Positions 42,243 to 46,871 of a stretch of 46,871 nt of DNA are shown in pieces. The position numbers and the translations under genes are program-made. Every line of letters starts with the position of its first letter. The stretch's first letter is position 1. The notes below the pieces were generated by a model. It did not search any database, was not told the origin of the DNA, and saw only the letters and a list, made by a program, of their open reading frames with translations. The DNA comes from Massiliimicrobium timonense (lineage in GTDB: Bacteria; Bacillota_I; Bacilli_A; Erysipelotrichales; Coprobacillaceae): positions 1 through 46,871 of the forward strand of contig NZ_NFLJ01000024.1 of NCBI RefSeq assembly GCF_002160865.1, written 5' to 3'.

Positions 42243-44726
42243 ATGAAACAGAAATATGATGTGATGGGGATGACATGCAGTGCATGTAGTGCTCATGTTG
42301 ATAAAGCAGTGAGGCATCTGGATGGTGTTCAAGATGTCAATGTCAATCTTTTAAGTAATTGTATGGTCGTTGATTATGATGAAAATAAAGTCAATGATGC
42401 TATGATTAAAAAAGCTGTTGAAGATGCAGGATATAAAGCAGCTTTGGAAACACAAAGTGTTCAAGCACAAAAACAAGAAGAAACAGTTGATGATAAGAAA
42501 AAATCTTTGATTCTTTCTTTTGCCTTTTTGATTCCTTTGTTTTATATTTCAATGGGACATATGATGGGAGCACCACTACCATCTTTCCTTGTTGGTGAAA
42601 GCAATATGATGGTTTTTGCTTTAACACAGCTCTTTTTAACTTTGCCAGTTATGTATATCAATCGTGGTTATTTTCAAAGAGGTTTCAAATCATTATGGCA
42701 TCGTAGTCCTAATATGGATACATTGATTGCGATGGGATCTTTAGCAGCAGCGATTTATAGTATTTATGCTATTTTCATGATGGGTTATGATTTGGGGCAT
42801 GGACAGATTCATCAAGCTCATCAATATATGATGCAGCTTTATTTTGAATCAGCTGCAATGATTTTAACACTCATTTCATTAGGAAAGTATTTAGAATCAC
42901 GCTCTAAAAAGAAAACAACTGAGGCCATTGAAAAGTTGATTCATCTGATGCCATCTGTGGCGACAATCTTAAAAGATGGTCAAGAAAAAGAAGTCGCTAT
43001 TGAAGATGTTCAAGTAGGAGATATTGTTGTTGTTAAATCAGGGCAAAGCATTCCTTTGGATGGAGTCATTATTGATGGGCAGACTTCTATTGATGAGTCT
43101 ATGATTACAGGAGAAAGCTTGCCTGTTGATAAAACTGTCAATGATCGTGTGATTGGTGCGACAATGAATGTTGAAGGTTATATTCAAGTTCAAGTGACAC
43201 ATACAAGTCAAGAAGCCACTTTATCACAGATTATTGAACTGGTTGAGGAAGCAAGTTCTTCTAAAGCTCCGATTGCTAAACTGGCAGATCGTATCAGTGG
43301 TATTTTTGTTCCTATTGTCATTGTGATTTCATTGGTTACTTTTATCTTATGGATGACACTGGGACAGCAGACATTCCATTTTGCTTTGACATGTGCCATT
43401 GCAGTCTTGGTCATTTCATGCCCATGTGCCTTAGGATTAGCGACGCCAACGGCTATTATGGTAGGGACAGGAAAAGGTGCACAGCTAGGTATTCTAATCA
43501 AATCGGCAGAAAATCTGGAATTATTATCTAAAGCACAGAGCATCATTTTAGATAAAACGGGAACTATCACTCAAGGGAAACCACAAGTCACACAAATCGA
43601 AGCATTGCATATGAGTGAAGATGAACTGTTGACACTGGCGGCTTCTATTGAAAATTCATCACAACATCCTTTAGCCAAAGCAATTGTTGCCTATGCAAAA
43701 GAAAAGAAGATTTCTTTGCAGAAAGTGGAACAGTTTGAAATGTTATCGGGTAAAGGTCTTAAAGGATGGATTCATGGAAAAATGATTTTATCGGGGAATC
43801 AGCGTTTAATGAAAGAACATGATATTGATTTGTCACCCGTTGAAGCATTGGCACAGCAGTTATCAAATCATGGAAAGACACCACTTTATTATGCTTATGA
43901 TGGTCAAATCATTGGCTTGATTGTTGTTAGTGATGTTTTAAAACAAACAAGTGCAAAAGCTATTGAACAGCTTAAGGCAATGGGATTATCCGTTTATATG
44001 TTGACAGGTGATAATCGTTTGACAGCCAATGCTATTGGAAAAGAACTGGGAATTCAAGTGATTGCTGAAGTATTGCCACAGGATAAAGAAAAGCATATTC
44101 GTGATTTACAGGCACAGAATCAACGTGTGATCATGGTTGGAGATGGTATTAATGACGCTCCAGCATTGATGTGTGCTGATGTTGGTATTGCGATGACTTC
44201 AGGAACGGATATTGCGATGGATTCTGCTGATATTGTTTTAATGAAAAATGATTTATTAGATGTTGTCAATGCAATTGAATTGAGTCATGCTGTGTTAAAA
44301 AACATTAAAGAAAATCTATTCTGGGCTTTCTTCTATAATGTGATTGGCATTCCTATTGCAGCCGGATTGTTTTATCCATTCTTTGGCTGGTTATTAGATC
44401 CTATGTTTGGAGCAGCCGCTATGAGTTTAAGTTCAGTCTTTGTTGTCAGCAACGCCTTAAGACTAAGATTTTTTAAACCAAAATATCAAAATCAAATAAG
44501 AAAACAGGAGGTTAATCAAATGGAAAAGAAAATGAATATTGAAGGAATGATGTGTCCTCATTGTCAAAAACATGTATCACAGGCATTAAATAGTATTGAA
44601 GGTGTCAAAGCAACAGTTGATTTAGAAAATCATTGTGCTTATCTTCAATTAGATCATGACATAGAAGAAAGTCTATTAGTCAAAGCTGTTGAAGATGCAG
44701 GATATAGTGTAAAGGGTTTTGAATAA
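42243..44726 (+). CDS. copA: Copper-exporting P-type ATPase CopA with C-terminal CopZ-like domain
   Basis: An 827-residue Cu(I) efflux pump. The N-terminal HMA domain has MTCSAC (Cys12, Cys15). The catalytic core has TGES (289-292), CPC in the membrane (393-395), DKTGT with the phosphorylated Asp437, an HP motif (SSQHPLAK) and GDGIND (633-638). The usual C-terminus (NALRLRFF) is followed by a short linker and an extra HMA domain with MMCPHC (about 768-773), a CopZ-like copper chaperone fused in frame. A perfect ribosome site before the codon for Met760 suggests this domain is also made alone. The stop overlaps csoR (TAATG). Confidence 0.97.
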   Translation: MKQKYDVMGMTCSACSAHVDKAVRHLDGVQDVNVNLLSNCMVVDYDENKVNDAMIKKAVEDAGYKAALETQSVQAQKQEETVDDKKKSLILSFAFLIPLFYISMGHMMGAPLPSFLVGESNMMVFALTQLFLTLPVMYINRGYFQRGFKSLWHRSPNMDTLIAMGSLAAAIYSIYAIFMMGYDLGHGQIHQAHQYMMQLYFESAAMILTLISLGKYLESRSKKKTTEAIEKLIHLMPSVATILKDGQEKEVAIEDVQVGDIVVVKSGQSIPLDGVIIDGQTSIDESMITGESLPVDKTVNDRVIGATMNVEGYIQVQVTHTSQEATLSQIIELVEEASSSKAPIAKLADRISGIFVPIVIVISLVTFILWMTLGQQTFHFALTCAIAVLVISCPCALGLATPTAIMVGTGKGAQLGILIKSAENLELLSKAQSIILDKTGTITQGKPQVTQIEALHMSEDELLTLAASIENSSQHPLAKAIVAYAKEKKISLQKVEQFEMLSGKGLKGWIHGKMILSGNQRLMKEHDIDLSPVEALAQQLSNHGKTPLYYAYDGQIIGLIVVSDVLKQTSAKAIEQLKAMGLSVYMLTGDNRLTANAIGKELGIQVIAEVLPQDKEKHIRDLQAQNQRVIMVGDGINDAPALMCADVGIAMTSGTDIAMDSADIVLMKNDLLDVVNAIELSHAVLKNIKENLFWAFFYNVIGIPIAAGLFYPFFGWLLDPMFGAAAMSLSSVFVVSNALRLRFFKPKYQNQIRKQEVNQMEKKMNIEGMMCPHCQKHVSQALNSIEGVKATVDLENHCAYLQLDHDIEESLLVKAVEDAGYSVKGFE
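44520..44726 (+). CDS. copZ: CopZ-like copper chaperone by internal initiation in copA
   Basis: Within copA, in the same frame, AGGAGG (44506-44511) lies 8 nt before ATG 44520 (Met760 of CopA). Starting there gives a 68-residue protein, [20 protein letters not shown] and onward, with the full beta-alpha-beta-beta-alpha-beta HMA fold, the CxxC pair and the C-terminal AVEDAGY motif: exactly the size of CopZ. No stop codon separates it from the pump. Sequence supports dual output of fused and free chaperone; actual internal initiation is inference. Confidence 0.65.
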   Translation: MEKKMNIEGMMCPHCQKHVSQALNSIEGVKATVDLENHCAYLQLDHDIEESLLVKAVEDAGYSVKGFE

Positions 44727-44989
44727 TGAAAGCTGATCAAAAGCAGATTACACGTTTACTAAAAACTGCCAGAGGACAGATTGATGGTATTATCAAAATG
44801 ATTGAGGATGATCGTTATTGCATTGATATATCTAATCAGATTATGGCAACTCAAGCTATTTTAAAACGTGCAAATAAAGAAATTATTGGTGCTCATATGC
44901 AACATTGTGTTCATGATGCTATTGGCAGTAAAGATGCTGATTTAAAAATTGAAGAAATGATGAATATCATTAATCAGTTAATGAAATAA
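44726..44989 (+). CDS. csoR: CsoR family copper-sensing repressor
   Basis: An 87-residue all-helical repressor. The Cu(I) ligands of CsoR are in place: Cys32 in YCIDI, His57 and Cys61 in HMQHC. It binds the operator at 42213-42231 and lets go when copper binds. The N-terminal RLLKTARGQIDGIIKMIE is the family signature. The start overlaps the copA stop (TAATG), giving a self-limiting circuit: copper induces pump, chaperone and repressor together. A terminator follows within 3 nt. Confidence 0.95.
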   Translation: MKADQKQITRLLKTARGQIDGIIKMIEDDRYCIDISNQIMATQAILKRANKEIIGAHMQHCVHDAIGSKDADLKIEEMMNIINQLMK

Positions 44990-44991
44990 TG

Positions 44992-45029
44992 AAAAATCAA
45001 GACTGTTTATTGCAGTTCTTGATTTTTTT
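44992..45029 (+). terminator. Terminator of the copper operon
   Basis: AAAAATCAAGA (44992-45002) pairs with TCTTGATTTTT (45017-45027), with an inner CTG/CAG extension, then T residues. Confidence 0.83.
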
Positions 45030-45038
45030 CTTTATACT
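45010..45038 (+). promoter_or_regulatory. Promoter of the alpha-amylase gene
   Basis: -35 TTGCAG (45010-45015), 17-nt spacer, -10 TATACT (45033-45038). The -35 lies inside the copper operon terminator. No catabolite (cre-like) site was recognised. Confidence 0.5.
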
Positions 45039-45057
45039 CAAAGTAGGAGGCATTGAT

Positions 45058-46494
45058 ATGAAACAAGGAGTTTTAATGCAGTATTTTGAATGGTATTTAC
45101 CTTCTCAACCATTTTTATTTCAAAAGATACAGGAAGATGCAAAACATCTTCATGATATAGGTATAACAGCTTTATGGTTACCACCAGCTTATAAAGGTAT
45201 GGCAGGAAGCAATGATGTTGGTTATGGTGTTTATGATTTATATGATTTAGGTGAATTTGATCAAAAAGGAAGTATTCCTACCAAATATGGCACAAGAGAA
45301 GATTACTTAAAGGCAATTCAAACATTACATCAATATCATATCCAAGTTTATGGGGATATTGTTTTCAATCATAAGATGGGAGCCGATGGTTATGAAGATG
45401 TCAAGGCAAGTGAAGTGAATCAAAGAAATCGTTATGATGTAGAAGTTCAGGAAGAATGGATTCGTGTACCAACATTATTTACATTTCCTCAAAGACATCA
45501 AAAATATAGTGATTTTACATGGGACTGGACTTGCTTTGATGGAATAGACTATGATGCCAAAACGAAGCGTCATGCAACTTTTTTGTTTCAAGATAAAAAC
45601 TGGGATACACAGGTTGATGATGAAAATGGAAACTACGATTATTTAATGGGAGCTGATTTGGATTTTTCTAATCCTCGAGTTGTAGAAGAACTGGAAAGAT
45701 GGGGAAAATGGTATTGGGATACGACTCATCTGGATGGATTTCGTCTAGATGCTGTAAAACATATTCGAGCTTCATTCTTTTGCCATTGGCTTGATTGTAT
45801 GCGTCAATATACTCATCAAGAGTTATTTACTGTTGGTGAATATTGGCATGGCGATGTTCAAAAACTGCTTCATTATTTAAAACAGGTAGGTGGTAGAATG
45901 TCACTTTTTGATGTACCTTTACATTATCATTTTTATGAAGCATCACATAGTTTTGGCGAATATGATATGTCTAAAATATTTGAAGGAACGCTTGTTCAAA
46001 AGGCTTGTATGAATGCTGTAACGTTTGTGGATAATCATGATACACAGCCCCAGCAAGGTTTACAGTCATGGGTGATGGATTGGTTTAAGCCTTTGGCTTA
46101 TGCACTTATTCTTTTAAGAAAAGATGGTTATCCATGTGTTTTTTATGGTGATTATTATGGTATTGCAAAACCGGTTATCAGAGGGCAAAGTGAAATATTG
46201 GATAAACTTTTATATTTGAGAAAACATTATGCCTATGGTCAACAAAATGATTATTTTTATGATCGTCATATCATTGGCTGGACACGTGAAATGTATGGAT
46301 TGGCTTGTGTCATGACCAATCAAAAAGGTGGGTCTTTAAAGATGTATGTGGGGACATCTTATTGTCATCAGATTTTTTATGATTATTTAGGTCATCATCA
46401 ACAAAGAGTTGAGATTGATGAGCAGGGATATGGTGTTTTTCCAGTCAATGATGGCAGTGTCAGTGTTTATATCATGCAAAAAAGTGGTGATTAA
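45058..46494 (+). CDS. amyA: Cytoplasmic alpha-amylase, GH13
   Basis: A 478-residue glycoside hydrolase cleaving alpha-1,4-glucans. It begins GVLMQYFEWYLP, typical of the AmyA-type GH13_5 subfamily. Catalytic residues are Asp231 (GFRLDAVKH), Glu261 (VGEYW) and Asp328 (FVDNHD), with DIVFNH near 100-105; all four conserved GH13 regions are present. It lacks a signal peptide, so it acts on internal glycogen-like glucans or imported maltodextrins. ATG 45058 follows GTAGGAGG; a longer reading from 44989 would run through a terminator and promoter and is rejected. Monocistronic. Confidence 0.94.
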   Translation: MKQGVLMQYFEWYLPSQPFLFQKIQEDAKHLHDIGITALWLPPAYKGMAGSNDVGYGVYDLYDLGEFDQKGSIPTKYGTREDYLKAIQTLHQYHIQVYGDIVFNHKMGADGYEDVKASEVNQRNRYDVEVQEEWIRVPTLFTFPQRHQKYSDFTWDWTCFDGIDYDAKTKRHATFLFQDKNWDTQVDDENGNYDYLMGADLDFSNPRVVEELERWGKWYWDTTHLDGFRLDAVKHIRASFFCHWLDCMRQYTHQELFTVGEYWHGDVQKLLHYLKQVGGRMSLFDVPLHYHFYEASHSFGEYDMSKIFEGTLVQKACMNAVTFVDNHDTQPQQGLQSWVMDWFKPLAYALILLRKDGYPCVFYGDYYGIAKPVIRGQSEILDKLLYLRKHYAYGQQNDYFYDRHIIGWTREMYGLACVMTNQKGGSLKMYVGTSYCHQIFYDYLGHHQQRVEIDEQGYGVFPVNDGSVSVYIMQKSGD

Positions 46495-46505
46495 AAATCA
46501 CCACT
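46478..46505 (-). terminator. Terminator of the small membrane protein gene (minus strand)
   Basis: Read on the minus strand: AGTGGTGATT-TTT-AATCACCACT followed by TTTTT. It overlaps the amylase stop codon and may also end amylase transcription. Confidence 0.8.
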
Positions 46506-46731
46506 GTAAACTTAAATAGAGAAATGTTGACATCAATGTTAATGTCACTGCGATATAAAAAAGAAAAGATAAACGTTTATATAAATCATCTGGAAGATTT
46601 TTCTCTTTTGCTTTTTGAATCAACTGATAGGCACTTATGAGAGGAATGAGATTAATTAAACTCAATGGACTACCTAAACAGGAAATGATGGACATCATTA
46701 AACCAGAAAAATAATATTCTTTGTATATCAT
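46498..46731 (-). CDS. Small membrane protein of unknown function
   Basis: A 77-residue protein, family not recognised. Two predicted helices (about 9-35, GLMMSIISCLGSPLSLINLI, and about 53-74, LSFLFYIAVTLTLMSTFLYL) flank a charged loop (QKAKEKNLPDDLYKRL), suggesting a hairpin in the membrane. The start ATG 46731 (MIYKEYY) follows AAAGGATG; a longer reading from 46764 would begin upstream of the -10 box and cannot be on the same transcript. No functional context. Confidence 0.55.
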   Translation of the reverse strand: MIYKEYYFSGLMMSIISCLGSPLSLINLIPLISAYQLIQKAKEKNLPDDLYKRLSFLFYIAVTLTLMSTFLYLSLQW

Positions 46732-46753
46732 ATCACTCACATCCTTTAATGTT

Positions 46754-46759
46754 ATTATA
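46754..46759 (-). promoter_or_regulatory. -10 box of the small membrane protein gene (minus strand)
   Basis: TATAAT read on the minus strand, 23 nt before the chosen start codon. The -35 is weak. Confidence 0.5.
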
Positions 46760-46813
46760 GGCATTTTTATAAGAATATAAGTGAAATCTATGTTAAATTT
46801 ATCTAAAGATTAT

Positions 46814-46846
46814 AAAAACAATCTCTATAAAATAAAGATTGTTTTT
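46814..46846. terminator. Terminator hairpin near the right edge
   Basis: AAAAACAATCT / AGATTGTTTTT form an 11-bp stem with an 11-nt loop, with A/T tracts suitable for both strands. It most likely ends a gene entering from the right on the minus strand. Confidence 0.7.
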
Positions 46847-46871
46847 AAGCTTTTTTCGCTTTTCTTTTTCG
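46845..46871 (-). CDS. Possible C-terminal end of a minus-strand gene (partial)
   Basis: Read on the minus strand, the last 27 nt encode RKRKAKKA followed by TAA, directly before the terminator hairpin. A lysine/arginine-rich tail would fit a nucleic-acid-binding protein. Eight codons are too few to assign a family, and the frame is only suggested by the position of the stop next to the terminator. Confidence 0.3.
   Translation of the reverse strand, partial: RKRKAKKA

Noticed and set aside
43208-43570. Minus-strand frame inside copA
   Set aside because: Antisense to the CPC and DKTGT region of copA; no independent signals.
44989-45057. N-terminal extension of the alpha-amylase from 44989
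   Set aside because: It would run through the copper operon terminator and the amylase promoter; ATG 45058 has GTAGGAGG and the typical family start.
1-46871. CRISPR arrays, tRNA or rRNA genes, complete insertion sequences or prophage genes
   Set aside because: I looked for regularly spaced repeats, cloverleaf patterns and transposase or phage motifs and found none beyond the intron tail at the left edge.

Overview
The window is AT-rich, tightly packed bacterial DNA of low-GC Gram-positive (Bacillota) type. The evidence is strong Shine-Dalgarno sites, a leucine T-box, a purine riboswitch, scpAB, an infC-rpmI-rplT operon, CsoR copper control and a spore protein gene of the SspI type. Desulfoferrodoxin, L-lactate dehydrogenase and the lack of respiratory genes suggest a fermentative anaerobe. 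Overall gene content and protein style resemble gut Erysipelotrichia/Coprobacillaceae, but that placement is inference. No rRNA, tRNA, CRISPR array or complete IS element was seen.

Layout. 1-117 is the 3' end of a group II intron (domains V and VI), cut by the window edge and lying just upstream of scpA-scpB. 1528-6472 holds a calcineurin-like phosphatase and then a four-gene operon: two CydDC-type ABC exporter halves, a YgbA family protein and a YbaN/DUF454 membrane protein. 6506-9794 holds a cold-shock protein (minus strand), an M29 aminopeptidase and release factor 3. 9870-12112 holds a small Cys-rich protein and a remarkable P1B-ATPase-like protein whose catalytic and metal-binding motifs are lost. 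12149-15424 holds glycerate kinase, an RluA-type pseudouridine synthase and the infC-rpmI-rplT operon with an attenuator leader. 15537-21596 holds an M42 peptidase, a patatin-like protein, an HtrA protease, two orphan membrane proteins, SspI, a YgjP-type peptidase and a SpoU-type RNA methyltransferase. 21646-24279 is T-box-controlled leuS.

24412-31020 mixes minus-strand genes (DUF3737 beta-helix protein with a small partner, DEDDh exonuclease, L-lactate dehydrogenase) with lrgAB, an AEC permease, a YcxB-like protein, a macrodomain hydrolase and desulfoferrodoxin. 31229-39754 is a purine island. A guanine-type riboswitch with an attenuator precedes a four-gene ABC importer that looks polyamine-type by family, followed by adenine deaminase, an MTA/SAH-type deaminase, O6-methylguanine-DNA methyltransferase, a GNAT acetyltransferase and xanthine phosphoribosyltransferase. 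39844-42138 holds aspartate kinase and a D-2-hydroxyacid dehydrogenase. 42180-44989 is a CsoR-controlled copper operon in which copA is fused in frame to a CopZ-like domain that has its own ideal internal ribosome binding site. 45058-46494 is a cytoplasmic alpha-amylase. The right edge carries a small minus-strand membrane protein and the possible tail of another minus-strand gene.

The most unusual points are the degenerate P-type ATPase (10163-12112), the internally initiated CopZ within copA (44520-44726), and the purine riboswitch in front of a PotABCD-like transporter, which argues that the transporter imports purines.
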